A DNA stretch of 64,000 nucleotides from assembly GCF_022369515.1 (NCBI RefSeq), contig NZ_CP059724.1, positions 5,518,001-5,582,000 on the forward strand, in the 5' to 3' direction. The notes beneath the pieces are model-generated. The model searched no databases and had not been told where the DNA came from. It was given only the letters and a program-made list of their open reading frames with translations. The DNA is from Paenibacillus sp. 19GGS1-52 (GTDB lineage: Bacteria > Bacillota > Bacilli > Paenibacillales > Paenibacillaceae). Positions 14,572 to 24,307 of the stretch are shown one piece after another. The position numbers and the translations under genes are program-made. Numbering within the stretch: position 1 is the stretch's first letter; each line of letters begins with the position of its first letter.

Positions 14572-16737
14572 TCAGGAAGGCATGCCCAGTATAGGCTGCT
14601 TCAGAAAAAACATTTCAAATTCTTCCGCTTTTATCGGCTTACTAAACAGAAATCCTTGAGCATCATGACAGTGCTGCTGCCGCAAGAACTGCAGCTGTTC
14701 CTTGTTCTCAACGCCTTCAGCTGTGACCTTCAATTTGAGGTGATGCGCCATCGAAGTAATGGTAGACACAATTGCCGCGTTATTAGTATCCTCCATCACG
14801 TCGGAAACGAAGGATCGATCAATTTTCAGCCGATCAATCGGCATATTTTTTAAATAATGAAGAGAGCTATAGCCCGTGCCGAAGTCATCTATACTTATAA
14901 ATACACCAAGCTCTTTTAGCCGTTTCAGCTGTTCAAAGGCCATCTCTTTATCCAGTGTCATGCTTTCCGTAATTTCCAGATCGACATAACAAGGATCCAA
15001 GCCAATATCTTTCAGAATAGTTCCAATCTTACCAGCCAGATTGGGCTGCAGAAACTGGCGCATCGACAGGTTAATGGAGACACACATCGGACGGTAACCT
15101 GCTAGCTGCCATAGTTTATTCTGTAGGCAGGCTGTTTTCAGAACCCACTCCCCAATGGGAACAATCATTCCGCTCTCCTCGGCGATCGGAATGAAATCCA
15201 CTGGTGAGATGAGACCACTTTTGGGATGATTCCAGCGCAGCAATGCTTCCATCCCTACAATTTCTTCCGTTTCCAGGTTTACCTGCGGCTGATAGACTAG
15301 ATAGAATTCCTTGCGTTCAAGTGCTCTCCGCAAATCATTCTCCAGCTTCAGTCGTTCTTTCGCCTTCATCTGCATAGCAGGTATATAGCGGCGAATTTCA
15401 ACGCCTTGATCTTTAGCATTATGCACAGCGGTATCCGCATTCTGAATGAGCTGTTCAGCAGTATCTCCGTCCTCTGGGTAGATGCTCATGCCCAGACTCA
15501 GTGAAATGTGATATTCTCCTGATTCCAGACTAACTGGCAATTCGAACAACTGCAGCAGCTCTGAAGCCCGTTGCATGCAGCCTTCAAGGCTGGCTCTCTC
15601 CAGCATCAGAAAGGCAAATTCATCCGCTCCCATGCTGAACAGCTCTTCATTATCCCTGGCCTCAATAGCGATCCGCTGTGATACCTTTTGCAGCAAATGA
15701 TCCCCGGCATAATGTCCGAGAGAATCATTAATATTCTTAAAATGATTGATATTCATAATGACTAGCGCTGAGAAGCCTTGATTACTATCCTTCTCTCCAA
15801 CCGCAGTCACAATCATTTCTTCTACACGTTGCATCAGATTGCGTCTGTTCGGAAGTCCCGTTAAATCATCATGATAAGCCAAGTAATTCATCCGATCTTC
15901 AACTTGTTGCTTCTCATGAAAAGGTTCTTCAATCGTCAACCGGTATACTCCAGTAAGCAGTAAATAGTAGGCAACTCCACTGCACACCATACCAAAGAGC
16001 GGGTCCACATCACCAAGGCGCAGAGGGTTCATAAAGAAAGCTTGGCCCAGAGCAAAAAAGATAAGTGAACGGATAATAATAAGCATCGAGGCTGACTTTT
16101 CAACTTTGCCTGGATAAACAATGACCGCAACACCTATCAGATAGATAAAGAGCACAGCCATATCAACCAACCGCTTCAGTGAATCCGTCCACTCTTGGCT
16201 ATGCAGTTGTGGAATAACCGAGTGGCCGAATACGAATATAACCAAAGAGACCACAATCAATAGTAGGGCAATTCTAAATACCTTTCCCTTCTCAGAGATA
16301 GATACCGGCTTATCCACTCTACTAAAAATAAACAGGATGCCTAGTGCACTGGAGAGACGTGAGAGCGCAAGTAGCCAGAGCGATTCCTCAGAGCTGACAA
16401 ATGAAGATATCCATGGAATTCCTACAAAGCTGAGCGTGTGCAAGAAATCAAATGTACATACCCCTAAAAAAAGCGCAGAGGCATATAATCTTGCTCTTGA
16501 TAACCGATCGGAGAAAAATAGCCAACCCTGCGCAAAAATTGCAAAACCAAACGCAATATTGCAGCATCCGGCAATAAGGTATAATGCTGAAATCAGATCC
16601 CAGTCATCAATCTGGTCTAGTGGTGTATGGAAAATCTGAATTAGAAGGAACAATATACCCCCTAAAATAGCCGTTCGAATTGTCTTTTTCTCTTCTTGTC
16701 TCATAAGTCCCTCGCGTCTGAAAATGATATCTATCAT
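14572..16737 (-). CDS. Membrane MASE3-GGDEF-EAL cyclic-di-GMP signalling protein
   Basis: 721 residues. Residues about 20-270 contain seven or so hydrophobic helices of MASE3 type. The diguanylate-cyclase domain follows (DDLTGLPNRRNL about 290) but its signature is GADEF rather than GGDEF (FSMGADEFAF). The EAL domain (about 440-700) is well kept: EALLRW, NLSMRQF, EITESMT, DDFGTGYSS, LKIDRSF and TAEGVE, i.e. all usual metal and catalytic residues. The likely net activity is c-di-GMP phosphodiesterase, with the GGDEF part reduced or regulatory. The start is uncertain: ATG 16737 has no good ribosome-binding site, while ATG 16704 follows GAGGG. Confidence 0.85.
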   Translation of the reverse strand: MIDIIFRREGLMRQEEKKTIRTAILGGILFLLIQIFHTPLDQIDDWDLISALYLIAGCCNIAFGFAIFAQGWLFFSDRLSRARLYASALFLGVCTFDFLHTLSFVGIPWISSFVSSEESLWLLALSRLSSALGILFIFSRVDKPVSISEKGKVFRIALLLIVVSLVIFVFGHSVIPQLHSQEWTDSLKRLVDMAVLFIYLIGVAVIVYPGKVEKSASMLIIIRSLIFFALGQAFFMNPLRLGDVDPLFGMVCSGVAYYLLLTGVYRLTIEEPFHEKQQVEDRMNYLAYHDDLTGLPNRRNLMQRVEEMIVTAVGEKDSNQGFSALVIMNINHFKNINDSLGHYAGDHLLQKVSQRIAIEARDNEELFSMGADEFAFLMLERASLEGCMQRASELLQLFELPVSLESGEYHISLSLGMSIYPEDGDTAEQLIQNADTAVHNAKDQGVEIRRYIPAMQMKAKERLKLENDLRRALERKEFYLVYQPQVNLETEEIVGMEALLRWNHPKSGLISPVDFIPIAEESGMIVPIGEWVLKTACLQNKLWQLAGYRPMCVSINLSMRQFLQPNLAGKIGTILKDIGLDPCYVDLEITESMTLDKEMAFEQLKRLKELGVFISIDDFGTGYSSLHYLKNMPIDRLKIDRSFVSDVMEDTNNAAIVSTITSMAHHLKLKVTAEGVENKEQLQFLRQQHCHDAQGFLFSKPIKAEEFEMFFLKQPILGMPS

Positions 16738-16813
16738 ATTATTGGATATATTTATGTCCTATGTATAAATATCGGCTGAATGGGTCACGAAAGTTACAGC
16801 GTTCCCCTACAAT

Positions 16814-16856
16814 ATAAAAGAAAGCACTGCCCCCATACTCAGAGATCAGTGCTTCT
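16814..16856 (-). terminator. Terminator after HMGL-like aldolase gene
   Basis: On the minus strand AGCACTG...CAGTGCT is followed by TTCTTTTAT, shortly after the aldolase stop codon. Confidence 0.65.
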
Positions 16857-16866
16857 GTAAAAAAAA

Positions 16867-17829
16867 CTATTTATTTTCACCAAAAGTAACCTCGGGTGTT
16901 GTAAGCAAGTCATAGAACTCAACTGCTTTATCCTTATCTTCCGATGAACGAAGGGCCATAGCAGAACGTGGATGCTCGTCCAGCGTACCTGTGATCATAT
17001 AAGGAATAATATATCCCCACTCCTCCTTCTCGCGCAATGGAGTCATAAGACGTTCAACGACATCCAGCACAGGACGAAGATTGTAATGTGTGTTTTTCAG
17101 ATGAGTAACAAGCAGTTCAGTAGGACAATTGCCAGCTGCACGCCCCATGCCATAGCAGGAAGCATCCAATAATTCCACACCTTTTTCGGCTGCAATTAGT
17201 GTATTGGAGAAAGCCAATTGCAAATTGTTGTGGGTATGTACTCCCAGGCGTTTGTTGGGCAAATGCGTTTTGAACTTATCAACCAGATAAGTGATATCGT
17301 TATGATCCAAGCTGCCATAAGAATCTACTATATATACAACGTCAACAACGCTCTCGCGGATCTGTTCGAAGGCTTCAAGTAGTTCGTTATCCATAACATT
17401 CGACAGTGCCATAATATTGATGGTCGTCTCATAACCTAGATCATGAAAAGTTTGCACTAGCTGCAGAGCTTTGTCCACATCCTTGCTGTAGCAGGCTACA
17501 CGGATCAAATCCAGCATACTTTCACTTCGTGGCAGAATGTCAGTCTCATCCACGCGGCCGATATCCACCAAAGCGGAAAGCTTAGTATGGCCTTTTTGCG
17601 GAATTACTTTGCGCAGGAAGTCATCGTCAAGGAATCGCCAAGGTCCGGCACCTTCAGCGCCTTTAAGCAGCTTCGGTGAATTCTTGTAACCAATTTCCAT
17701 ATAATCAACACGAGCTTCATTTAAACCGGCATACAAATTCTGTACAAACTCCACACTAAAATCCCAGTTGTTCACTAGACCTCCATCACGGATGGTGCAG
17801 TCAACAATTTTGCTTTGATTCGTCTTCAC
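16867..17829 (-). CDS. HMGL-like aldolase-domain protein (substrate unknown)
   Basis: 320 residues with a TIM-barrel of the HMG-CoA lyase/4-hydroxy-2-oxovalerate aldolase/isopropylmalate synthase superfamily. Metal-site motifs are present: VDCTIRDGG at the N-terminus (D-x-T-x-R-D-G) and GVHTHNNLQLAFSN (H-x-H-N) at about 196. CYGMGRAAGNCPTE carries the family Gly-rich loop. There is no C-terminal LeuA regulatory domain and no partner dehydrogenase beside it, so the condensed or cleaved substrate cannot be named. Start is GTG 17829 behind AAGGGAG; transcription is monocistronic. Confidence 0.7.
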   Translation of the reverse strand: MKTNQSKIVDCTIRDGGLVNNWDFSVEFVQNLYAGLNEARVDYMEIGYKNSPKLLKGAEGAGPWRFLDDDFLRKVIPQKGHTKLSALVDIGRVDETDILPRSESMLDLIRVACYSKDVDKALQLVQTFHDLGYETTINIMALSNVMDNELLEAFEQIRESVVDVVYIVDSYGSLDHNDITYLVDKFKTHLPNKRLGVHTHNNLQLAFSNTLIAAEKGVELLDASCYGMGRAAGNCPTELLVTHLKNTHYNLRPVLDVVERLMTPLREKEEWGYIIPYMITGTLDEHPRSAMALRSSEDKDKAVEFYDLLTTPEVTFGENK

Positions 17830-18036
17830 AATTTATTCTCCCTTCAACTGTAAGCAATCATAATTTCCTTGATCCTAAGCTTTACTATGCAATTATTATC
17901 GCTTAATCATACTTTAATGATGAATACAATGTAAAGAATATTCGCCGCGCCCTCCATAACCGTTTGCAATATAACTACGCAATGACAAATATCACTGCTA
18001 TTCTTTGATTATCGTGCTACAGTACAAGAAAACAAT

Positions 18037-18051
18037 TGAGATTGATTATCA
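18037..18051. promoter_or_regulatory. Fur box upstream of feoA
   Basis: TGAGATTGATTATCA matches the Bacillus 7-1-7 Fur consensus TGATAAT-N-ATTATCA at 12 of 14 fixed positions. It lies 23-37 nt upstream of the feoA start, consistent with iron repression. Confidence 0.75.
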
Positions 18052-18073
18052 GTCTCTTGTCGGAGGGATTAAA

Positions 18074-18316
18074 ATGGCTTCTACTTCCTGCTCCTTGCTG
18101 CGCTTACAGCCAGGTTCTACTGGTTCCATCCATAGAATTGAAGGAATGAACCCCATCTTACAGCGCCGACTAGCTGATCTCGGAGTGGCGGAAGGCGTTG
18201 TCATCCGTCTTAAGGGAAAGGGACCCTTTCTAGGACCTATTACGTTAGAATGCAACGGCCAATTGTTCGCCATCCGCCGGAAAGAAGCTTCCATGATTGA
18301 GGTGAATGTATCTTGA
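18074..18316 (+). CDS. feoA: Ferrous iron transport protein A
   Basis: 80 residues with the SH3-like FeoA fold pattern: LRLQPGSTGSIHRIEGMNPILQRRLADLGVAEGVVIRL then GPITLECNGQLFAIRRKEASMIEV. It assists FeoB on the cytoplasmic side. I chose ATG 18074 behind CGGAGGG; in-frame starts further upstream overlap the Fur box. Its TGA overlaps the TTG start of feoB, so the two are translationally coupled. Confidence 0.9.
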   Translation: MASTSCSLLRLQPGSTGSIHRIEGMNPILQRRLADLGVAEGVVIRLKGKGPFLGPITLECNGQLFAIRRKEASMIEVNVS

Positions 18317-20325
18317 GTTCTATAGCGCTCGTAGGTAACCCGAACACTGGTAAGACTTCGCTTTTCAATACGTTAACCTCATCCTATGAATATGTAGGGA
18401 ACTGGGCGGGTGTAACCGTTGAGAAAAAGGTCGGCAGCCTAAAGAACGGTGCTGGCAAGCTGATCGATTTGCCTGGCATCTACTCCCTTCACCCACTATC
18501 GCGCGATGAGGGCGTTGCTGCTCAATATCTGATTGAAGAATCACCTGAAGCACTCATCAATATCGTTGATGCGTCACAGTTGGAACGAAATCTGCTGCTC
18601 ACACTCCAATTACTGGAATATGGTAAGCCGACTCTATTGGGGCTGAATATGATAGACGTGGCCAAAGCGCGTGGTATTCATGTCAATGCTGAAATCCTGC
18701 AAGCCCATCTTGGTATTACCGTCCTCCCGCTTGTAGCAAGAACCGGCAAAGGCACTGGTCAGGTACTTAGCATTCTGGAGAAATCCTCAGCTATCCCGCC
18801 AGTAACCTTTAAACTATATTATGGAGAATTTGTTGAAGAAGCCATCTCTTCTATTATAAAAGAATTGCAGCATACTCCGGGTTTACCAACCCTCCGCTGG
18901 GTTGCTCTACAGCTGTTGGAGCAGAATCCCGTCATTCTCCAGTACCTAAAGAAGCGTGTGGATATCACTCGATTGCTGGCCATCTGTGATGCCTGTCAGA
19001 GCGAATTGCAAATCAAAAAACTTGCATTGACGCTTCCCCAATGGATTCGCTCAACCCGAATGGATTATATCCGTTCTTTATGCGATGCAGCACTTGATAC
19101 CTCTGCACAAAAACCACACAACCTGACTGAAAGATTGGATTCCCTGCTGACTCACCGCTTTTTGGGATTGCCTCTGTTCATTGTCTTCATGTATGCGCTA
19201 TTCAAGACAACCTTTGACTGGGCAGGTGGACCTTTATCGGATCTTGTCGATGGATTAATATCCGGCCCCATCAGTGACGGAACCGTTTCTATGCTGCAGT
19301 ACCTTGGGGCCTCCAACTTTACACACGCCTTGATTGTGGATGGCATTATCGGTGGTGTTGGCGGCGTACTGGTTTTTGTTCCCCAAATCTTCATTTTGTT
19401 CCTGATTATCTCCTTTCTTGAAGATTCCGGTTATATGGCGCGGGTCTGCCTGCTGATGGATAGTACCATGGAACGAATGGGACTTAATGGAAAAGCGTTT
19501 ATTCCTTTCATTATTGGCTTTGGCTGCAACGTACCGGCCATTATGGCTGCACGCAGTATTGAGCAACCGAAGGATCGGATGCTAACTACACTGCTTATGC
19601 CACTGATGTCTTGTTCTGCAAGATTGCCAGTCTACCTGTTGTTCGCAGCAGTATTCTTTCCGGAGCGGCAAGCAACAGCAGTTTTATCCATGTATGTAAT
19701 GGGGATTGTGTTCGCACTGATCCTGTGTAAAGTATTCTCTAAATATTTGTTCAAAAATGAATCCTCAATCTTCATCATTGAGCTGCCTCCCTATCGCTTA
19801 CCGCAAATCAAGACACTATCGCGCAGCACCTGGGAAAAAGGCAAAGGGTTCCTACGCAAAGCAGGAACGATTATTCTTGCAGGTTCCGTAATTATCTGGC
19901 TGATGTCCTATGCCGGACCTGGTGGGTTTGATGTAGCCATGGACAGTAGCTTTCTGGCTAAATTCGGCGGTATGATTGCACCACTGCTAGCGCCGCTCGG
20001 CTTTGGAACATGGCAGGCTGGTTCCACACTGGTTCCCGGATTTTTAGCTAAAGAGGTTGTAGTCTCAACCATGAATATCATCTATCATGCGCCGGATTCT
20101 GCCGGACTGGAAAGTCAGATTTCACAAGTCTTTACACCACTCAGTTCTATCAGCTTCATGGCCTTTATTCTACTCTATATTCCTTGTCTGGCAACTGTAG
20201 GCGTTATAAAGAAGGAAACTGCATCCTGGAAATGGACTTTCTTCTCCATGGGCTACTCCGTTGTTCTAGCGTATAGCGTATCTCTGATTATTTTTCAAGG
20301 TGGTAAACTATTGGGATGGTCATAA
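18313..20325 (+). CDS. feoB: Ferrous iron transporter FeoB
   Basis: 670 residues. N-terminal G-domain: GNPNTGKTS (G1), DLPG (G3), NMID (G4) within the first 125 residues; a helical spacer follows; from about 275 onward come the membrane helices with two Gate blocks, including FIIGFGCNVPAIMAARSI and the later PGFLAKEVVVSTMNI. It moves Fe(II) across the inner membrane. TTG start at 18313 overlaps the feoA stop. Regulation by Fur is likely from the upstream box. Confidence 0.95.
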   Translation: MSSIALVGNPNTGKTSLFNTLTSSYEYVGNWAGVTVEKKVGSLKNGAGKLIDLPGIYSLHPLSRDEGVAAQYLIEESPEALINIVDASQLERNLLLTLQLLEYGKPTLLGLNMIDVAKARGIHVNAEILQAHLGITVLPLVARTGKGTGQVLSILEKSSAIPPVTFKLYYGEFVEEAISSIIKELQHTPGLPTLRWVALQLLEQNPVILQYLKKRVDITRLLAICDACQSELQIKKLALTLPQWIRSTRMDYIRSLCDAALDTSAQKPHNLTERLDSLLTHRFLGLPLFIVFMYALFKTTFDWAGGPLSDLVDGLISGPISDGTVSMLQYLGASNFTHALIVDGIIGGVGGVLVFVPQIFILFLIISFLEDSGYMARVCLLMDSTMERMGLNGKAFIPFIIGFGCNVPAIMAARSIEQPKDRMLTTLLMPLMSCSARLPVYLLFAAVFFPERQATAVLSMYVMGIVFALILCKVFSKYLFKNESSIFIIELPPYRLPQIKTLSRSTWEKGKGFLRKAGTIILAGSVIIWLMSYAGPGGFDVAMDSSFLAKFGGMIAPLLAPLGFGTWQAGSTLVPGFLAKEVVVSTMNIIYHAPDSAGLESQISQVFTPLSSISFMAFILLYIPCLATVGVIKKETASWKWTFFSMGYSVVLAYSVSLIIFQGGKLLGWS

Positions 20326-20375
20326 TGCTTTCGTTATATTTTCGAATATATACTTAAAGAAAGCGGGTTACAACA

Positions 20376-20555
20376 ATGATAAATGTTCTGATTATAGCAC
20401 TTGTATTCGGATATTCAGGTTGGATGATCTACCGCCATGTTCAGAAGGGGAAAGAGGGCGCTTGTGCAGGCTGTGACAAAGGTAAGTCTTGCTCGGCAGC
20501 TTCTCTCGATTCTCCCTTTTCCTGCAGTGGAAAAGCTGCTGACAGCAAACATTAG
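20376..20555 (+). CDS. FeoB-associated Cys-rich membrane protein
   Basis: 59 residues: one N-terminal helix (MINVLIIALVFGYSGWMIY) then a charged segment and a Cys-rich tail with GACAGCDKGKSC and a further Cys in PFSCSG. This is the pattern of the small FeoB-associated protein that often follows feoB in Bacillota (a proposed FeoC substitute). It starts 50 nt after feoB; the ribosome-binding site is weak. A terminator closes the feo operon after it. Confidence 0.8.
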   Translation: MINVLIIALVFGYSGWMIYRHVQKGKEGACAGCDKGKSCSAASLDSPFSCSGKAADSKH

Positions 20556-20580
20556 AGTATAAATCCAACCAATCTATAAA

Positions 20581-20626
20581 GACAGCACCAAAGCTCACCT
20601 TTATCAGGGGCTTGGTGCTGTTTTTG
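20581..20626. terminator. Bidirectional terminator between feo and pepA
   Basis: CAGCACCAAAGC...GCTTGGTGCTG hairpin with TTTTT after it on the plus strand and a T-rich tail on the minus strand (CTTTATAG), placed between the convergent feo and aminopeptidase genes. Confidence 0.8.
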
Positions 20627-20640
20627 GGTAACCACATATA

Positions 20641-22152
20641 TTATTTCTCTTCGTTTTGACTTAACAGCCATTCCAGCAGGGTACGAACCATAACACCGGT
20701 AGCTCCCTTGGGATTAACTCCACGCTCCTTGGACAGGAAGGCCGTTCCGGCAATATCCAGGTGAATCCACGGCAGCCCTTCAGCGAACTCACCAATAAAC
20801 AAGCCGGCTGTACTGGCTCCACCATATCTTCCCGCAGCATTGCGAATATCCGCAACCTCACTTTTTATCATTTCACGGAATTCAGGATACACAGGCAACT
20901 GCCATATATATTCCCCTGAATCTCTGGAGGCTGCTATTAATTCCTGCAAAAATGTCTCGTCATTTGTTACCGCACCTGTAGCTATATCTCCAAGTGTAGT
21001 AAGCACCGCACCGGTCAGCGTCGCCAGATCAATAATCCGCTCTGCACCCCATTCCCGCGCATATGTGAGTGCATCCCCTAATACAACTCGGCCTTCAGCA
21101 TCTGTATTCAACACCTCTATCGTCCGCCCACTAAGCGTAGTAATAATATCGCCAGGTTTAAAAGCATTCGCTGATGGCATATTTTCTGCAGACGGAATGA
21201 CCATAACAACATTAATCTGCGGCCGTAGTCTGCCCAAGGCTTCCATAACTCCAAGCACAGCGGCAGCGCCGCCCATATCACTAATCATTTCTTCCATGCC
21301 AGGCGCTCTCTTTAATGAGATTCCACCTGTGTCAAAGGTGATCCCTTTGCCGACCAGACCTATAACATGATCCCATTGTTCTCTGCCCTGATAGCGAATA
21401 ACGATCATTCGCGGAGGATTAACGCTGCCTTTGCCGACTGCCGTCAATCCCCCCATTCCTTTTTGCTCGATCTCACGCTCATCCAGCACCTCGGTTGGCA
21501 AGCCATAACGCTCTGCAACCTCTACAGCCGCCACCGCAAGATCGGAGGGGGTCAGCAGATTTCCAGGGATGTTGGTCAGATCCCGCGCTAGATTAGTCGC
21601 CTCAGCAAATGCCTGCCCCCGCTGAATACCCTGAATCCAGCCTTCACGCTCTACTTCATCGGTCTGTTGCTCTATATTAAAAGTAACAGCGGCCAAGCCC
21701 GTATAAGAAGCCTGCTCCAGCTTATAGTGTCTGCGGCGGTACGCTCCAAGCATTAACCCTTCCGTGAGCGCACAGGCGATTGTAACTAGCGTCTTCTCCT
21801 CAGTACGAAGCGTTATCTCCCCCGGCAACTGAAATACAATTTTCTCAGCTTTTAACCTGAGCGCAGCACGAGCAATATTCGCAGCCATTATACGCAGTTG
21901 ATCAGTAGTTAGCAGCCCGTCTCCGCAACCGCACAGTATGATGACGGGAAAATCGTATTGATTCTCCAAAGGCAGGACATAGGTCTGGTTCAACTTGCCT
22001 CCAAACAGTCCTGTTTTACCTAACACAGCAATTTTATCATTCCACTGGGCAGCTAAGCCCCCTTGCTCAACATTTGATTCAGATACAATCAGAACTAGCG
22101 CATCCGCTGTTAGTGCATCTAATGCTACTCCACTGCTATAATCAATATTCAA
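20641..22152 (-). CDS. pepA: Leucyl aminopeptidase (M17)
   Basis: 503 residues. The N-terminal domain (to about 170) precedes the catalytic M17 domain: VGKGITFDTGGISLK (Lys and Asp ligands), MISDMGGAAAVLG (Asp), NTDAEGRVVLGDAL (Asp/Glu ligands and catalytic Arg). Cleaves N-terminal residues from peptides in the cytosol, as a hexamer, with two metal ions. ATG 22152 follows CGGAGG. It begins 141 nt downstream of the histidine-kinase stop on the same strand without a clear terminator. Confidence 0.93.
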   Translation of the reverse strand: MNIDYSSGVALDALTADALVLIVSESNVEQGGLAAQWNDKIAVLGKTGLFGGKLNQTYVLPLENQYDFPVIILCGCGDGLLTTDQLRIMAANIARAALRLKAEKIVFQLPGEITLRTEEKTLVTIACALTEGLMLGAYRRRHYKLEQASYTGLAAVTFNIEQQTDEVEREGWIQGIQRGQAFAEATNLARDLTNIPGNLLTPSDLAVAAVEVAERYGLPTEVLDEREIEQKGMGGLTAVGKGSVNPPRMIVIRYQGREQWDHVIGLVGKGITFDTGGISLKRAPGMEEMISDMGGAAAVLGVMEALGRLRPQINVVMVIPSAENMPSANAFKPGDIITTLSGRTIEVLNTDAEGRVVLGDALTYAREWGAERIIDLATLTGAVLTTLGDIATGAVTNDETFLQELIAASRDSGEYIWQLPVYPEFREMIKSEVADIRNAAGRYGGASTAGLFIGEFAEGLPWIHLDIAGTAFLSKERGVNPKGATGVMVRTLLEWLLSQNEEK

Positions 22153-22293
22153 TTTTCATTACCTCCGTTTGTCGTCACACGTTAAGTTTCATATTTATTG
22201 TAGCATAGCTAAGGCTGATCTCCCGCAGCGATAATACACCACAGGAATCAGCCTCTAAAGAGAATTTATTATTAACAGATATTATTCAATCTG

Positions 22294-23448
22294 TTAGTGT
22301 GTAAGCGGTAGAGAGATCACAAAACGTGTGCCTTCATTAATCCTGCTGCTGACAGAGATACATCCGCCGTGATCCTTGATGATTCGATCACTCACAGACA
22401 AACCAAGTCCCGTCCCATTCTCCTTCGTCGTAAAAAAAGGATTAAATAATCTGTCTAATGTGCAGGCATCCATCCCTTTACCATTGTCGGAAATAAAAAT
22501 CCGAACCTCTGCGCCTTCTCTCCGCGCTCCAACCTCAATCTTCCCCAGTTCATTATCAGCTTTCTCCGCAATCGCTTCCATTGCATTTCTAATCATGTTA
22601 AGGACTACCTGCTTTAATTGCTTTACATCTACCGATATAATCAGCTCACTCTGAAGTGGATGCAGATTAATCTGACAACCTTTCATCAAAGCTTCGCTCT
22701 CGGTCAGCAAAACAACCTCCTTGAGTAATGCCGAAACTGGAATTGCGCCAACTTGAGGAACAGAGGGTTTAGATGAATTTAAAAATTCATGAATAATATC
22801 GTTCGCACGATCAATTTCTGCCAAAATAATCTTTGCGTACTCCTCTTTCCCCAACTGCTGCAGATGAGGGCGGAGCAACTGAATAAATCCCCGAATCGCA
22901 GTTAACGGATTACGGATTTCATGAGCAATCGAGGCCGATAATTTGCCCAGCATAGCCAAGCTATCATTCTGGTAGGCCGTTTGCTCGATAAGCTTGTAAT
23001 CAGAGATTTCTTTGACTGTAATCAAAGAATAACCTTTTATTTGCTCACCAGCACTCAAGGTGACCCGCCAGTAACGCCCATATTCGTCTACAAATTCATA
23101 TTTGGGCTTTACCTTACAGACCAAATCCCGGTAGCCGCGCAGCAATTGCTTCTTCTTGAAGCGGCTTAACTGGATATGGGATAACAGATGAACCATAGAG
23201 CAGCCCAAAATAGAGTGACGCTGCATTTCGAGTATGGCATACATTTGTTTATTGGCAAAACTCAAAATTCCTTCTTCATCAAAAAGCATAATCCCACTAT
23301 CAAGGTTTTCCAAAACATCCTCATATGTAGTATCCATAGGTCCGGAGTGAAACGTTCTTGCTGATAAAAGCAAGCTTTCCTGGTATTGACTTATCACGAT
23401 ACGAAGTTCCCCCTTTAACTGCATTTGACGAAGACGCTCAAGTGACAT
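22294..23448 (-). CDS. PAS-domain sensor histidine kinase (sporulation-kinase type)
   Basis: About 384 residues, no membrane segment. A PAS domain (ENLDSGIMLFDEEGILSFAN, about 48-160) is followed by HisKA with ASIAHEIRNPLTAIRGF (phospho-His about 178) and a HATPase domain with NMIRNAMEA, ISDNGKGM, FFTTKENGTGLGL. The layout matches cytosolic KinA/KinE-like kinases that feed Spo0F/Spo0A. No response regulator is adjacent, consistent with a phosphorelay input. Start uncertain: ATG 23448 follows an in-frame TTG and lacks a good ribosome-binding site. A TGTCGAA heptamer (0A-box-like) at 23575-23581 lies about 127 nt upstream. Confidence 0.85.
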   Translation of the reverse strand: MSLERLRQMQLKGELRIVISQYQESLLLSARTFHSGPMDTTYEDVLENLDSGIMLFDEEGILSFANKQMYAILEMQRHSILGCSMVHLLSHIQLSRFKKKQLLRGYRDLVCKVKPKYEFVDEYGRYWRVTLSAGEQIKGYSLITVKEISDYKLIEQTAYQNDSLAMLGKLSASIAHEIRNPLTAIRGFIQLLRPHLQQLGKEEYAKIILAEIDRANDIIHEFLNSSKPSVPQVGAIPVSALLKEVVLLTESEALMKGCQINLHPLQSELIISVDVKQLKQVVLNMIRNAMEAIAEKADNELGKIEVGARREGAEVRIFISDNGKGMDACTLDRLFNPFFTTKENGTGLGLSVSDRIIKDHGGCISVSSRINEGTRFVISLPLTH

Positions 23449-23674
23449 CAAATTACTATGTATTTGAGTATATGACGAAGACGCCAGAACATTCGGTAAT
23501 CGCTACTATTATCCAACCATTTCAACTATATTCCAATCATATCCAAGTGGAGAAGACAACGCAATCAGAGAAAGTGTCGAATGGCTAAAAAAAGGATAAA
23601 AATGATTCCTAAGTCACATTATTTTACTGTAAAAGAGTTGTTTTATAGATCCACCAATTTTCAAAAACATACGT

Positions 23675-23709
23675 GCAAAAGAGCCTTCGCAAATGCGAAG
23701 GCTCTTTTT
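23675..23709 (-). terminator. Rho-independent terminator downstream of the Cys-motif protein gene
   Basis: AAAAGAGCCTTCGCA / TGCGAAGGCTCTTTT is a near-perfect 15-bp hairpin with T-runs on both sides; on the minus strand it ends the transcript of the gene at 23758-24165. Confidence 0.85.
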
Positions 23710-23757
23710 GACGAACTATTTTGTGCTGACACCAGCATCGAGAATAATCGGTTCTTC

Positions 23758-24165
23758 CTAAGCTTTCTGTTGCAAGCGGTGACGCCGCTGGCTCATCACA
23801 GCCAGTCTCTTCTTCAGTTCCCGTTCCCACTTTGTGTCCCCGATCTGCTTGGCAACTGCCAACAAATCAAGCGCCATATCAATCTGGCTACGCACAATGG
23901 TTAGAGGATCTTCACTCTCGACATTAATAACATTCTCAAAGATCGCCGTTTCGTCCTCCAAGACATAGTCTTGAAAATCCACATCCGTAACTCCGTCTCC
24001 ATGAGCGTATTCTGCGAGAATCTCATATTCATTTTCGACCTTGTAATGAACCTCTACCCGGTGACATACCGGACAAAAAAGCAGGGGAACATTATGAACT
24101 TGCGTACGATAATGTTTAAGGGTTCCCTTTGTTCCTACCATACTTGCTCCACAGCAAAAGCTCAT
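23758..24165 (-). CDS. Conserved hypothetical protein with Cys pairs
   Basis: 135 residues. N-terminal Cys residues (MSFCCGASM) and LFCPVCHRVEV at about 30-37 suggest a small zinc ribbon; the rest is acidic and helical (IVRSQIDMALDLLAVAKQI) ending in a basic tail. No signal peptide. Clear ATG after GGAGGGTGAAC. I recognise no named family; it is an independent transcription unit ended by a terminator. Confidence 0.65.
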   Translation of the reverse strand: MSFCCGASMVGTKGTLKHYRTQVHNVPLLFCPVCHRVEVHYKVENEYEILAEYAHGDGVTDVDFQDYVLEDETAIFENVINVESEDPLTIVRSQIDMALDLLAVAKQIGDTKWERELKKRLAVMSQRRHRLQQKA

Positions 24166-24307
24166 GCTTGTTCACCCTCCTTGGTTGATTCCAATGTTTT
24201 CTTATTATTGTATTACACTATGTCTCTGGAGATTCCTCTCCTTGAAGCTATTCATTAACCTTTACGCCCATTTTCAAACAATAATCTTGTGAATTTAGAT
24301 TGTATCT

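Noticed and set aside
23575..23581. TGTCGAA (0A-box-like) upstream of histidine kinase
   Set aside because: A 7-bp motif is expected several times by chance in 64 kb on both strands; mentioned only in the gene entry.
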